Notes under the pieces: generated by a model
What the model was told of the DNA's origin: nothing
Database searches by the model: none
Seen by the model: only the letters and a program-made list of their open reading frames with translations
Position numbers and translations under genes: made by a program
Shown here: positions 9,134 to 17,937 of the stretch, piece by piece
Layout: each line of letters opens with the position of its first letter
Position numbering within the stretch: position 1 is the stretch's first letter
Assembly (NCBI RefSeq): GCF_024171895.1
Contig: NZ_JAMTCQ010000010.1
Coordinates: forward strand, 248,001 to 312,000
Length of the DNA stretch: 64,000 nucleotides
DNA from: Prauserella halophila
GTDB taxonomy: Bacteria; Actinomycetota; Actinomycetes; Mycobacteriales; Pseudonocardiaceae
Direction: 5' to 3'

Positions 9134-9460
9134 GTGGGTGCATATCTGTTGATAGCCGGAGCGATCGTGGCCGAGGTCGCCGGCACCGTGTCCTTGAAGT
9201 TGTCGGAGGGTTTCTCCAGGCTGCTGCCGTCGATCGTCGTGGTCGTCGGGTACGGCACGGCGTTCGTGCTGTTGGGGCAGGCGTTGAAACACGGTATGCC
9301 GGTCGGGGTGGCTTACGCGATCTGGGCGGCTGCGGGCGTGGCGCTCGTGGCGCTCATCGGCTCGGCCTTCCTCGATGAGCCGATGAATCTCACCATGATC
9401 GCCGGGCTGGTACTGGTCATGGGCGGCGTCGCCCTGCTCGAAACGGGCCGCGCATCGTGA
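9134..9460 (+). CDS. SMR-family small multidrug efflux protein
   Basis: 108 residues with four membrane helices. The family signature is visible: GAYLLIAGAIVAEVAGTVSLKLSEGF with the essential Glu in helix 1, then GMPVGVAYAIWAAAGV, and a last helix around GLVLVMGGVALLE. It is a proton-coupled exporter of cationic compounds, acting as a dimer. I chose GTG 9134 because it aligns with the usual SMR N-terminus; TTG 9125 is possible. It overlaps the next gene by four bases. Confidence 0.92.
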   Translation: MGAYLLIAGAIVAEVAGTVSLKLSEGFSRLLPSIVVVVGYGTAFVLLGQALKHGMPVGVAYAIWAAAGVALVALIGSAFLDEPMNLTMIAGLVLVMGGVALLETGRAS

Positions 9461-10020
9461 AGCGGCAGGCCGACGGCCGCAAGGCGCGCGGCGAGAAGCG
9501 ACGTACCGAGATCATCGAGGCTACTCTTCGCGTGATCGAACGCGACGGCGTCGCCGGGGTCACGCACCGCACGGTGGCCACGGAGGCGGGGATCCCGACG
9601 ACGTCGACGACCTACCACTTCGCCACCCTCGACGACCTGCTCGTCGCCACGCTGATCGACTGCGCGCGGGACATGGCCACCGAGGTGTACTGGATGATCG
9701 ATCGCGCGCGTTCGCACGGGCGCGGCCGCGGCGCCGAGGAGATCGCGAAACTGCTGGCCGAGGCGCTCGGACCGAAACGCGGGCGAACGATGGCCGAGTA
9801 CGAGCTGTACCTGCTGGCCGCACGCAAACCCGAGCTGCGACCTGCGGCGCGGCGGTGGCTCGATGTGCTGACGTCGATGGTGCGGCACGACGACGAGGTC
9901 GCCTTCCGCGTGTTCCTGGCCGGTATCGACGGCCTCCTGATCCAGGGACTCATCGACGACGAACCGCCCGGCGAGGAGGAACTCCGCCCCGTGGTCGACT
10001 ACCTGCTCAACCCGAGATGA
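9457..10020 (+). CDS. TetR-family regulator of the SMR pump
   Basis: 187 residues. The N-terminal HTH reads RRTEIIEATLRVIERDGVAGVTHRTVATEAGIPTTSTTYHFATLDDLL. Its GTG start overlaps the SMR stop codon (GTGA), so both are on one transcript; it is very likely the local repressor of the pump. Inducer unknown. Confidence 0.9.
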   Translation: MKRQADGRKARGEKRRTEIIEATLRVIERDGVAGVTHRTVATEAGIPTTSTTYHFATLDDLLVATLIDCARDMATEVYWMIDRARSHGRGRGAEEIAKLLAEALGPKRGRTMAEYELYLLAARKPELRPAARRWLDVLTSMVRHDDEVAFRVFLAGIDGLLIQGLIDDEPPGEEELRPVVDYLLNPR

Positions 10021-10022
10021 CC

Positions 10023-10039
10023 CGCGTGTTCTGCACTCG
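10023..10039 (-). repeat. Short dispersed repeat (GTGCAGAACACG core), single copy
   Basis: CGCGTGTTCTGCACTCG lies three bases after the tetR stop. Its reverse complement CGAGTGCAGAACACGCG recurs at 23461, 23482, 36041-36099 and 38426. Confidence 0.7.
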
Positions 10040-10044
10040 GGCCC

Positions 10045-10088
10045 GCGGACGGTCGCCGTCGGCACCGGTGCCGACGGCGACCGTCCGC
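10045..10088. terminator. 44-base perfect palindrome, bidirectional terminator
   Basis: A perfect inverted repeat (GCGGACGGTCGCCGTCGGCAC and its complement, loop CGGT centred near 10066) lies between the convergent tetR and PEBP genes. Confidence 0.88.
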
Positions 10089-10098
10089 GCCGGCGGTG

Positions 10099-10647
10099 TC
10101 AGCCCTTGTTCTCGTGAACGGCGGTCAGGGTGGCGCGGCCCAGGGTGTGGCCGAACATGTTGAACGACAGGAACGCGGGCCGGGCCTCGTCGGGGATGTT
10201 GAGCGGCTCGACGTCCAGTGCGTGCACCACGAAGATGTAGCGGTGCGGCCCGTGCCCGGGCGGCGGCGCGGCGCCGAGGTACTGGCGGACGCCGCCGTCG
10301 GTGGTGAGCATCTTGACGCCTGCGGGCAGGTTCGCGCCGTTCGGATCGCCCGCACCGGTGGGCAGCTCCGTGACCGAGGCCGGGATGTCGAACACGGCCC
10401 AGTGCCAGAAGCCGCTGACCGTGGGTGCGTCGGGGTCGTAGCAGGTCACGGCGAAGCTCTTGGTGCCGTCGGGGAAGCCGGACCACGTCAGGTGCGGCGA
10501 GGTGTCCTCACCGCCCGCGCCGAACAGGCCGGACAGCTGCGGCGTCGGCAGGGCCTCGCCGTCGGTCACGTCGTCGCTGCGCACGTCGAAGCTCGGCACT
10601 TGCGGCAGGAAATCGTAGGGGTTGAAGTCGAACGGCGCGTCGGCCAT
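10099..10647 (-). CDS. YbhB/YbcL-type phosphatidylethanolamine-binding (PEBP) protein
   Basis: 182 residues. The PEBP signatures YDPDAPTVSGFWHWAVFDIP and GPHRYIFVVHALD are present, with the usual His/Asp ligand-pocket residues. Bacterial members are cytoplasmic or periplasmic small-molecule-binding proteins of unclear role (Raf kinase inhibitor-like by homology only). No signal peptide is visible. A monocistronic unit, convergent to the SMR operon. Confidence 0.9.
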   Translation of the reverse strand: MADAPFDFNPYDFLPQVPSFDVRSDDVTDGEALPTPQLSGLFGAGGEDTSPHLTWSGFPDGTKSFAVTCYDPDAPTVSGFWHWAVFDIPASVTELPTGAGDPNGANLPAGVKMLTTDGGVRQYLGAAPPPGHGPHRYIFVVHALDVEPLNIPDEARPAFLSFNMFGHTLGRATLTAVHENKG

Positions 10648-10935
10648 CTCACGCTCCTCGTGGGTCGGGCGGCACTGTGCGGGGCTGCCGGCCGCGTTCC
10701 GCTCCCTGCGTCCCGCGGCCCGTCCCCAGCGTAGGCAGCCGTGTGCGGCGCGTCGGCATGGGCGCCGCGCCCGCGTGGCACTCGACGGCCGGGCGGCCGG
10801 GTGGGCCGGGTGGCCGGCATCAGGGCGGTCCCGGCTGCCGGAATCAGGGTCATATGGGGGCAGGCCCCACTAGTGCTGATGGTCCGTGCCCGCCTACTGT
10901 TCCGACAACCACGACATAGGGGGAAGCGACGGCCC

Positions 10936-11718
10936 ATGCGAGCTCCGCGAGTTCAGCGTCCGGTACTGGCGATCGGCGGACTGGTGTTCGTCGGTGCGGG
11001 GGCGGCGGTCGCGTTCGGGATCTTCGACGAGTCGAGCGTGACGCACCGGGAGTCGGTGGCCGGCGTGGGACGTATCGAGCTCGACAAGGGGCCGGGCAAC
11101 GTGACCATCCGTGCCGGTGACGTCGAGGCCGCGACCGTGACCGAGACGAAGACCTACCGGTGGGGCGGCGGCGATCCGGCGTTCGAGCACCGTGACGACG
11201 TGCTGACGTTGCCCGACTGCGGCATGTGGTGCACGACCTCGTACGAGATCGTCGTGCCGCGCGGGGTGGCGGTCTCGGGCGAGATCGGTTCCGGCGACCT
11301 GGAGATCAGCGGCGCCGAGTCGCTCGACGTCGAGGTGGGCTCGGGTGACGCGCGCGTTTCGGACGTCGAGGGCGATGCGCGGCTGGACGCCGGTTCGGGA
11401 GAGTCCGAGCTCACGAGCATCGGCGGCGCCGTGACCGTCGATGTGGGTTCCGGTGGGATCATCGGCCGCGGGCTGGACGGGCCGGTTCGGGCCGAGACCG
11501 GGTCGGGCGGGATCGATCTCGCCCTCGCGCGGCCCGCGAGCGTCACGGCGTCGACGGGCAGTGGCGACATCTCGGTCATGGTTCCGCGCGGCGGATACCG
11601 GCTCGAAGGCGACAGCGGCAGCGGGTCCCGGGAGATCGGTGTCGACACGTCCCCCGACGCCCAGCACACGCTGTCGCTGGATACGGGCAGCGGGGACGTC
11701 ACCGTCCGTCGCCGTTAG
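10936..11718 (+). CDS. DUF4097-type beta-strand repeat protein, membrane anchored or secreted
   Basis: 260 residues. An N-terminal hydrophobic anchor (VLAIGGLVFVGAGAAVAFGIF) is followed by a right-handed beta-helix-like domain built of GSGD/GSGG repeats (GEIGSGDLEISG, VEVGSGDARVSD, ETGSGGIDLAL, DTGSGDVTVRRR), the hallmark of DUF4097 adhesin-like proteins. Two Cys (CGMWC) sit near residue 100. ATG 10936 has a GGGGGA upstream. Function unknown; often found near envelope-stress systems. Confidence 0.85.
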   Translation: MRAPRVQRPVLAIGGLVFVGAGAAVAFGIFDESSVTHRESVAGVGRIELDKGPGNVTIRAGDVEAATVTETKTYRWGGGDPAFEHRDDVLTLPDCGMWCTTSYEIVVPRGVAVSGEIGSGDLEISGAESLDVEVGSGDARVSDVEGDARLDAGSGESELTSIGGAVTVDVGSGGIIGRGLDGPVRAETGSGGIDLALARPASVTASTGSGDISVMVPRGGYRLEGDSGSGSREIGVDTSPDAQHTLSLDTGSGDVTVRRR

Positions 11719-11737
11719 ACCGGGCCGCAGCTCGCTC

Positions 11738-11797
11738 GGATCGCTGCACCTGTGCCCGGATCGCTGCACCTGCGCCGGGGTCGCCGTACCTGCGCCG
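11738..11797 (+). repeat. 20-bp tandem repeat, three copies
   Basis: Units GGATCGCTGCACCTGTGCCC, GGATCGCTGCACCTGCGCCG and a diverged third copy follow each other, with a partial fourth. The region is non-coding, between the DUF4097 gene and dnaK. Confidence 0.8.
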
Positions 11798-11929
11798 GGA
11801 TCGCCGGCGGATTCGCACCGCGACCCGCACCGGTCCGTGCCTCGGTCCGTGCCTCGGTCGAGTACTACCGCCGGGGACGCGACCACGGCTCTGTCATCGA
11901 TGGTGTCCTCGGTGGTCGTGGCCGACTCC

Positions 11930-11956
11930 GGGAACAAACATCGCAGGTCGGACGTT
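11930..11956 (+). promoter_or_regulatory. SigH/SigR-like heat/oxidative-stress promoter of dnaK
   Basis: GGGAAC at 11930-11935 is followed after exactly 18 bases by CGTT's GTT at 11954-11956. This matches the known actinobacterial SigH/SigR form GGAA(T/C)-N18-GTT. The clpB gene has the same arrangement with the same spacing. Confidence 0.6.
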
Positions 11957-11970
11957 GTGCTGGCAGAAAG

Positions 11971-11991
11971 GTTGAGCAAGAAGAACTCAAG
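11971..11991. promoter_or_regulatory. HAIR operator 1 (HspR binding site) of dnaK
   Basis: GTTGAGC-N7-ACTCAAG matches the HspR inverted repeat CTTGAGT-N7-ACTCAAG, with a perfect right arm. Confidence 0.8.
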
Positions 11992-11997
11992 TCTGAT

Positions 11998-12027
11998 TTG
12001 ACGTAGCACGACCGGTAGCGTTATAAC
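11998..12027 (+). promoter_or_regulatory. Housekeeping-type promoter of dnaK
   Basis: A -35 TTGACG (11998-12003) and a -10 TATAAC (12022-12027) are 18 bases apart. The -10 box abuts HAIR operator 2, so bound HspR would block polymerase. Confidence 0.65.
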
Positions 12028-12047
12028 TTGAGTGAGCCCCGCTCAGG
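12027..12047. promoter_or_regulatory. HAIR-like operator 2 of dnaK
   Basis: CTTGAGT-N7-GCTCAGG: the left arm is perfect and the right arm degenerate. It starts at the last base of the -10 box. Confidence 0.6.
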
Positions 12048-12122
12048 TATCGGTAATCCACCGTGTCACCCGGTCAGCCGGGTCGGCGGGGCGTCCACAG
12101 GATCAGTAGGAGGGAAAGACAC

Positions 12123-13994
12123 ATGGCGCGAGCGGTCGGCATCGACCTTGGTACGACGAACTCGGTCGTTTCCGTGCTCGAGGGCGGTGAGCCGAACGTC
12201 ATCGCCAACTCGGAAGGGGCGCGTACCACTCCGTCCACCGTCGCCTTCGCCAAGAACGGCGAAGTGCTCACGGGTCAGCCCGCCAAGAACCAGGCCGTCA
12301 CCAACGTCGACAGGACGATCCGGTCGGTCAAGCGGCACATGGGCTCGGACTGGAGCACCGAGGTCGACGACAAGGCTTACACCGCCCAGGAGATCAGCGC
12401 GCGCGTGCTGATGAAGCTCAAGCGCGACGCCGAGTCCTACCTGGGTGACGACGTGACCGACGCGGTCATCACCGTCCCGGCGTACTTCGAGGACGCCCAG
12501 CGCCAGGCCACGAAGGAGGCCGGCCAGATCGCAGGCCTGAACGTCCTGCGCATCGTCAACGAGCCGACCGCGGCCGCGCTGGCCTACGGCCTCGACAAGG
12601 GCGAGAAGGAACAGACCATCCTGGTCTTCGACCTCGGTGGCGGCACGTTCGACGTCTCGCTGCTCGAGATCGGCGAAGGTGTCGTCGAGGTCCGTGCCAC
12701 CAGTGGTGACAACCACCTCGGTGGTGACGACTGGGACGAGCGCATCGTCGACTGGCTGGTCGACAAGTTCAAGGCGTCCAACGGCATCGACCTGACCAAG
12801 GACCGCATGGCGCTCCAGCGCATCAAGGAGGCCGCGGAGAAGGCGAAGATCGAGCTCTCCAGCTCGTCGACCGCCAGCATCAACCTGCCGTACATCACGG
12901 TTGACGCGGACAAGAACCCGCTGTTCCTCGACGAGACGCTCTCGCGCGCCGAGTTCCAGCGCATCACCTCCGACCTGCTCGAGCGTGCGCGCAAGCCGTT
13001 CAACAACGTGGTGCGCGACGCGGGCATCTCGGTCGGCGAGATCGACCACGTGGTGCTGGTCGGCGGTTCCACCCGGATGCCGGCCGTGACCGAGCTGGTC
13101 ACGGAGCTGACCGGCGGCAAGGAGCCGAACAAGGGCGTCAACCCGGACGAGGTCGTCGCCGTCGGCGCCGGTCTGCAGGCCGGTGTGCTCAAGGGTGAGG
13201 TCAAGGACGTCCTGCTGCTGGACGTCACGCCGCTGTCGCTGGGCATCGAGACCAAGGGTGGCGTGTTCACCAAGCTCATCGAGCGCAACACGACGATCCC
13301 GACCAAGCGCAGCGAGATCTTCTCGACGGCGGACGACAACCAGCCGTCGGTGCAGATCCAGGTGTTCCAGGGGGAGCGCGAGATCGCCGCGCACAACAAG
13401 AAGCTCGGCATGTTCGAGCTGACGGGCCTGCCCCCTGCGCCGCGCGGCGTGCCGCAGATCGAGGTCTCGTTCGACATCGACGCCAACGGCATCGTGCACG
13501 TCACGGCGAAGGACCTGGGCACCAACAAGGAACAGTCGATGACCATCACGGGCGGCTCCGCGCTGCCGCAGGAGGACATCGACCAGATGGTCAAGGACGC
13601 CGAGGCGCACGCCGAGGAGGACCAGCGGCGGCGCGAGGAGGCCGAGACCCGCAACCAGGCGGAGACGCTGTCCTACCAGACCGAGAAGTTCGTGACCGAC
13701 AACGAGGACAAGTTGCCGGACGAGCTCAAGACCAAGGTCAAGACGGCGATCGACGACACCAACGAGGCGCTCAAGGGCGACGACATCGCCAAGGTCAAGG
13801 AGTCCGTCGAGACGCTGAACACGGTGTCGCAGGAGCTCGGCCAGGCGCTGTACGCCAACGCGGACGCCGAGGGTGCGGCCGGTGCCGATGCGGGTGCCGC
13901 GGGCGCCGCGGGCGCCGGTGCCGACGCCGGGTCCGCCAAGGCCGATGACGACGTCATGGACGCCGAGGTCGTCGACGAGGACGACAAGAAGTGA
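12123..13994 (+). CDS. dnaK: Hsp70 chaperone DnaK
   Basis: 623 residues, normal length. ATPase domain: [11 protein letters not shown] at the N-terminus, [29 protein letters not shown] and [12 protein letters not shown]. Substrate-binding domain: [17 protein letters not shown] and the [12 protein letters not shown] strand; Gly/Ala-rich acidic tail ending VDEDDKK. ATG 12123 is preceded by AGGAGGG. First gene of the heat-shock operon; its stop overlaps the grpE start by four bases. Refolds proteins with GrpE and DnaJ, and together with HspR it sets the feedback on this operon. Confidence 0.98.
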   Translation: MARAVGIDLGTTNSVVSVLEGGEPNVIANSEGARTTPSTVAFAKNGEVLTGQPAKNQAVTNVDRTIRSVKRHMGSDWSTEVDDKAYTAQEISARVLMKLKRDAESYLGDDVTDAVITVPAYFEDAQRQATKEAGQIAGLNVLRIVNEPTAAALAYGLDKGEKEQTILVFDLGGGTFDVSLLEIGEGVVEVRATSGDNHLGGDDWDERIVDWLVDKFKASNGIDLTKDRMALQRIKEAAEKAKIELSSSSTASINLPYITVDADKNPLFLDETLSRAEFQRITSDLLERARKPFNNVVRDAGISVGEIDHVVLVGGSTRMPAVTELVTELTGGKEPNKGVNPDEVVAVGAGLQAGVLKGEVKDVLLLDVTPLSLGIETKGGVFTKLIERNTTIPTKRSEIFSTADDNQPSVQIQVFQGEREIAAHNKKLGMFELTGLPPAPRGVPQIEVSFDIDANGIVHVTAKDLGTNKEQSMTITGGSALPQEDIDQMVKDAEAHAEEDQRRREEAETRNQAETLSYQTEKFVTDNEDKLPDELKTKVKTAIDDTNEALKGDDIAKVKESVETLNTVSQELGQALYANADAEGAAGADAGAAGAAGAGADAGSAKADDDVMDAEVVDEDDKK

Positions 13995-14782
13995 CCGAAC
14001 GGGACGAGACCGAAGTCCAGGAAGAGGAACCGGTCGTCGTGCGGGACCGTCGCAAGGTCGATCCGGAATCGGGTGACCTGCGCGCTCCCGAGGACGGCGA
14101 AGCGGTCGAGGTGCCCGCGGGTGAGCTCGCGGGCACGGAGGTCGGCGGGTCGGCGGACGAGGCCGGGGAGGCCGGGGAGGCCGGGGAGGCCGCGGCCGAC
14201 GCCCAGCCGGACCTGGCCAAGCAGCTGGAGGAACGCACCGCGGACCTGCAGCGTCTCCAGGCCGAGTACGCCAACTACCGCAGGCGTGCCGACAAGGAAC
14301 GTGAGCAGCTCGCGGCCTCCGGCAAGGCCTCGCTGGCTGGCGACCTGCTGCCGCTGCTGGACGACGTCGAGCGCGCCGCCCAGCACGGCGACCTGACCGG
14401 TGCGTTCAAATCGGTGGCCGACAAGCTGGTCGAGGCGCTGGAGAAGTCCGGTCTCGAGCCGTTCGGCGCCGAGGGTGACGAGTTCGACCCGAGCGTGCAC
14501 GAAGCGGTGCAGCACGACACGTCCCCTGAGGTGTCCGGTCCGACCGTGACCACCGTGCTGCGGCGCGGATACCGGTTCGGCGACCGCGTGCTGCGGGCGG
14601 CACTCGTGGCCGTGACCGATCATGAGCCCGGCGACGCACCCGTTGACGCCGGTCCCGCCGACCCGGGTGCTCCGGCCCCGGGTGATCCGGTCGCGAATGC
14701 GGAGGCGCTGAATGCGGAGGCGCCGATCGACCCGCCGGTCGAAGGCGAACTGCCCGTCGACAGCGATGAGCAGCGGAACTGA
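13991..14782 (+). CDS. grpE: Nucleotide exchange factor GrpE
   Basis: 263 residues, longer than typical GrpE (about 200) because of long charged tails. The core has the coiled-coil segment [23 protein letters not shown] and the beta-wing motif [39 protein letters not shown]. An N-terminal GEAGEAGEA tract comes from a 9-base tandem repeat near 14163-14190. GTG start overlaps the dnaK stop. Releases ADP from DnaK. Confidence 0.96.
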   Translation: MTERDETEVQEEEPVVVRDRRKVDPESGDLRAPEDGEAVEVPAGELAGTEVGGSADEAGEAGEAGEAAADAQPDLAKQLEERTADLQRLQAEYANYRRRADKEREQLAASGKASLAGDLLPLLDDVERAAQHGDLTGAFKSVADKLVEALEKSGLEPFGAEGDEFDPSVHEAVQHDTSPEVSGPTVTTVLRRGYRFGDRVLRAALVAVTDHEPGDAPVDAGPADPGAPAPGDPVANAEALNAEAPIDPPVEGELPVDSDEQRN

Positions 14783-14809
14783 CAACAAGCGGAAAGGAGG
14801 AGACGCCCG

Positions 14810-16048
14810 ATGAGCGCTCGGGAGTGGCTCGACAAGGACTTCTACCGTGAGCTGGGCGTCTCCTCCGACGCTTCCACGGACGAGATCAAGAAGGCGTACC
14901 GGAAGCTGGCACGGGAGAACCACCCCGACGCCAACCCCGGCAACGCCGAGGCTGAGAAGAAGTTCAAGGCCGTCTCGGAGGCCTACGGCGTGTTGTCCGA
15001 TCCGGACAAGCGCAAGGAGTACGACGAGGCTCGCACGCTGTTCGGCTCCGGCCGTACGGGTGGCGGTTTCGGCGGCTTCCCCGGTGGCGGGGCCGGCGGT
15101 CCCGGTGCCGGTGGTGCCGGCGGGTTCGACCTCGGTGACATCTTCGGCCAGGGCGGTGGTGCCGGCGGCGGTCCCGGTGGCGGTGCCGGTGCCGGCGGGT
15201 TCGGCGGGCTTGGCGACATGCTCGGCAACCTGTTCGGACGCCGTGGCGGTGCCGGTGGTGCCGGCGGTGCCGGTCAGCGTGGTCAGCGCGGCAGCGATGT
15301 CGAAACCGATGTGCGGATCGACTTCGCCGAGGCGGTGAAGGGCGCGACCCTGCCGTTGCGGCTGTCGAGTCCCGCGACGTGCGGTACGTGCGGCGGCAAC
15401 GGTGCACGGCCCGGTACGTCGCCGCGGGCCTGTCCGACGTGTTCGGGCGCCGGGCTCGTCAACCGCAACCAAGGGGCGTTCGCGTTCTCGGAGCCGTGCC
15501 CGGACTGCCGTGGCAGCGGTCAGAAGATCGACGACCCGTGCCCGGAGTGCGCCGGTGAGGGCGTGTCCACGCGGACGCGCACGCTCACGGTGCGGATTCC
15601 GCCGGGTGTCGACGACGGCCAGAAGATCCGCCTCGCGGGTCAGGGCGAGCCCGGCAAGGGCGGTGCGTCCGCGGGCGATCTGTTCGTGCGGGTGCACGTC
15701 AATGCCGACGACGTGTTCGGCCGGTCCGGCAACGACCTGACGATCACGCTCCCCGTCGAATTCACCGAACTGGCGCTCGGCACGACCCTGACCGTGCCGA
15801 CGCTCGAGGCGAAGGTGTCCGTGCGCGTGCCCGCGGGCACGGCGAGCGGGCGTGTGCTGCGGGTGCGTGGCAAGGGAATCACCAAACGGGATGGTTCGCA
15901 GGGCGATCTCCTCGTTACGCTGCAGGTCGTCGTGCCGTCCAAGATCGACGACGATGCGAAGGCAGCCCTCGAGAAGTACGCCGATGCGGTCGCAAAGCAC
16001 GATCCGCGACCCGAGATCACTGCGCTGTTGCGCGACAGAGGTGAGTGA
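14810..16048 (+). CDS. dnaJ: Co-chaperone DnaJ (Hsp40)
   Basis: 412 residues. J-domain with the HPD motif ([12 protein letters not shown], residues about 10-75), a very Gly-rich G/F linker, and a zinc-binding domain with four CxxCxG modules ([32 protein letters not shown]). C-terminal substrate domains follow. ATG 14810 is preceded by GGAAAGGAGG. Stimulates DnaK ATPase and delivers substrates. 27 bases after grpE; overlaps hspR. Confidence 0.97.
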   Translation: MSAREWLDKDFYRELGVSSDASTDEIKKAYRKLARENHPDANPGNAEAEKKFKAVSEAYGVLSDPDKRKEYDEARTLFGSGRTGGGFGGFPGGGAGGPGAGGAGGFDLGDIFGQGGGAGGGPGGGAGAGGFGGLGDMLGNLFGRRGGAGGAGGAGQRGQRGSDVETDVRIDFAEAVKGATLPLRLSSPATCGTCGGNGARPGTSPRACPTCSGAGLVNRNQGAFAFSEPCPDCRGSGQKIDDPCPECAGEGVSTRTRTLTVRIPPGVDDGQKIRLAGQGEPGKGGASAGDLFVRVHVNADDVFGRSGNDLTITLPVEFTELALGTTLTVPTLEAKVSVRVPAGTASGRVLRVRGKGITKRDGSQGDLLVTLQVVVPSKIDDDAKAALEKYADAVAKHDPRPEITALLRDRGE

Positions 16049-16503
16049 TGTTCGGTCCAGGTTCGCCGGGATTCGGGATGCCGCACGGTGCGGACGAGGA
16101 CACGCCGGTCTTCGTGATCTCCGTGGCGGCGCAGCTGTCGGGCCTGCATGCACAGACACTGCGGTCGTACGACCGGATGGGCCTCGTCTCGCCCGGCCGT
16201 ACGACCGGCGGCGGCAGGCGCTACTCCATGCGGGACATCGCCCAGCTGCGCGAGGTGCAGCGGCTGTCGCAGGACGAGGGCGTCAACCTCGCGGGCATCA
16301 AGCGGATCATCGAGCTGGAGAACCAGGTCGAGGCGTTGCAGTTCCGCGTGACCGAGCTGGCTGAGGAACTGTCGTCGGCGTATGCGGCGGCCGAGCAGGC
16401 GGCGGCCGCCGTGCACGCGTCGTACCGCAAGGACCTGGTGCCGTTCCGGAAACAGAACGCCGTGGTCGTCTGGAAGCCGGGCAAGCCGAAGCGCCCCCGC
16501 TGA
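16048..16503 (+). CDS. hspR: Heat-shock repressor HspR (MerR family)
   Basis: About 151 residues. MerR-type winged helix: FVISVAAQLSGLHAQTLRSYDRMGLVSPGRTTGGGRRYSMRDIAQLREVQRLS, then a coiled-coil and a basic C-terminus. Represses the dnaK operon and clpB by binding HAIR sites, with DnaK as co-repressor in known systems. ATG 16048 shares a base with the dnaJ stop (TGATG); GTG 16045 is an alternative. Last gene of the operon. Confidence 0.95.
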   Translation: MFGPGSPGFGMPHGADEDTPVFVISVAAQLSGLHAQTLRSYDRMGLVSPGRTTGGGRRYSMRDIAQLREVQRLSQDEGVNLAGIKRIIELENQVEALQFRVTELAEELSSAYAAAEQAAAAVHASYRKDLVPFRKQNAVVVWKPGKPKRPR

Positions 16504-16646
16504 CCCCTCCGCGCGTGCCCTGCCTTCGTGGGCCCGTGTTGCGCGTTCCGGGGACACCGTGTCGCACCCGCCGGTCGCCGACCGCCGCCCCGACGACGTG
16601 TGGCCGTGCGAGTGCGTGACCGACTCCGCCGCCGGAGTTCCCCGTC

Positions 16647-16742
16647 TCAGCGCAGATGCTTGCCGAAGAACGTGAGCACCCGGCGCCACGAATCCTCGCC
16701 GGCCTCGTCCGGCGTGCGGAATCCGGCGTGCGGGAGGGCACC
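16647..16742 (-). pseudogene. 3' remnant of a dienelactone-hydrolase-like gene
   Basis: On the minus strand, an open stretch of about 31 codons ends at a TGA (16647-16649). It reads HAGFRTPDEAGEDSW then RRVLTFFGKHLR, which looks like the C-terminal helix of dienelactone/alpha-beta hydrolases. Nothing family-like continues upstream, where the next minus-strand gene ends 48 bases away. I read this as the surviving tail of a lost gene convergent to hspR. Confidence 0.5.
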
Positions 16743-16789
16743 CCCGGATGCCCTCCCGCGCCGCCTTCGTCCTACTGCGACTTCCCGCT

Positions 16790-17137
16790 CTACTCGGCCG
16801 ACCCGGTCGTGACACTGGTGTCGCCGCGGTCGGGGAGCTCGGTCGGCGTGCCCTTCTGCGGCTCGGCCGGCTTGCCTTCGGTGCCCGCCTCGGCGTCGTC
16901 GCGGTCGACCTTCTTGACGGCGATGCCGCCGCCCGGGAGTTTCTTGATCGCAACCGGACCCGACAGCTTCGCGTCCGACGGTACGGATGCTGAGCTGCCG
17001 TGGGAGCTCTGCTTATTGTCCTGTGTGTCAGCAGGGCTCTCGCCACCCGCCGCCAGTGCGCTGCCCGCGCCGCCGAGTGCGACCGCACCTGCGGCGAGGA
17101 GCGTTACTGTCATCGTCTTGCCGGTCGGCTTACGCAT
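16790..17137 (-). CDS. Small secreted protein of unknown function
   Basis: 115 residues. Signal peptide MRKPTGKTMTVTLLAAGAVALGGAGSALA, then a short hydrophilic mature chain with KLSGPVAIKKLPGGGIAVKKV and a Pro/Glu-rich end. ATG 17137 is preceded by AGGAGGA at good spacing. Divergent from an OmpR-type two-component system, so it may be its target. No family recognised. Confidence 0.75.
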   Translation of the reverse strand: MRKPTGKTMTVTLLAAGAVALGGAGSALAAGGESPADTQDNKQSSHGSSASVPSDAKLSGPVAIKKLPGGGIAVKKVDRDDAEAGTEGKPAEPQKGTPTELPDRGDTSVTTGSAE

Positions 17138-17205
17138 AACTGTCATTCCTCCTGTGGGTTTCCTCGCGGCGTTTCCGCGATGTCTACGACCGTGCCCGGT
17201 CCCCA

Positions 17206-17231
17206 CTGAAGGAAGGCTGAACGATTCTGAA
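17206..17231 (+). promoter_or_regulatory. Three CTGAA direct repeats upstream of the response regulator
   Basis: CTGAA occurs at 17206, 17217 and 17227, spaced 11 and 10 bases, i.e. on one helix face, as is usual for OmpR-family sites. It lies between the divergent small secreted gene and the regulator. Confidence 0.4.
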
Positions 17232-17265
17232 GTTCTCTTCAGGTTCGACTGGGAGACTGTCGGCC

Positions 17266-17937
17266 ATGCGGGTGTTGATCGTCGAGGACGAATCACGCGT
17301 GGCCGACGCGCTGCGGACGGGACTGAACGCTGAGGGTTGGTCGGTGGACGTGACCGGGGACGGCAACGAGGCGCTCTGGTACGCCGAGCACCACGAGTAC
17401 GCAGCGATCCTGCTGGACATCATGCTTCCGGGCCTGAACGGCTACAAGGTGTGTGCACGACTACGGGCGGGCGGCGATGCGACGCCGATCGTCATGCTCA
17501 CGGCCAAGGACGGCGAGTACGACGAGGCCGAGGCGCTCGACGCAGGTGCGGACGACTACGTCACGAAGCCGTTCTCGTACGTCGTGCTGCTGGCGCGGCT
17601 GCGTAACGTCGTACGGCGCGCGCCCGCACGTGCTCCGGTGATCCACGTCGGTGACCTCGTGGTCGACCCGTCGGCGCGTGCCTGTGCACGCGGCGGCGAT
17701 CAGATTCTGTTGACCGGCAAGGAGTTCACGCTGCTCGAGATGTTGGCGACGCATCCGGGCCAGGTGCTGTCGAAGCGCCGCCTACTCGAAGGCGGCTGGG
17801 ACTTCGCCGAACGACCGGAGCCGAATCTGGTCGAGGTGCACATCAGCGCGCTGCGCAAGAAGATCGACCTGCCGTACGACCGGAACAGCATCAGAACCGT
17901 GCGGGGGCACGGCTACCGGCTGGTGCCCGATGCGTAA
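17266..17937 (+). CDS. OmpR/PhoB-family response regulator
   Basis: 223 residues. Receiver domain with phospho-acceptor Asp51 (AILLDIMLPG), conserved Lys in YVTKPFSY, and a C-terminal winged helix (EFTLLEMLATHPGQVLSKRRLLE, VEVHISALRKKID, IRTVRGHGYRLV). Its stop overlaps the kinase start by eight bases, so the pair is one operon. Likely regulates the divergent secreted protein and its own promoter. Confidence 0.95.
   Translation: MRVLIVEDESRVADALRTGLNAEGWSVDVTGDGNEALWYAEHHEYAAILLDIMLPGLNGYKVCARLRAGGDATPIVMLTAKDGEYDEAEALDAGADDYVTKPFSYVVLLARLRNVVRRAPARAPVIHVGDLVVDPSARACARGGDQILLTGKEFTLLEMLATHPGQVLSKRRLLEGGWDFAERPEPNLVEVHISALRKKIDLPYDRNSIRTVRGHGYRLVPDA

Larger units (their letters stand above)
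11719..12122 (+). other. dnaK leader and control region (no gene)
   Basis: 404 bases without a convincing gene. From left to right it holds three copies of a 20-bp tandem repeat, a SigH/SigR-like promoter, a HAIR operator, a housekeeping-type promoter and a second HAIR-like site, each listed separately. Confidence 0.7.

Noticed and set aside
12066-13610. Long minus-strand open frame (over 500 codons) opposite dnaK
   Set aside because: Shadow of the strong dnaK reading frame; composition is Leu/Arg/Asp/Val noise typical of antisense frames in high-GC DNA, with no family motif.
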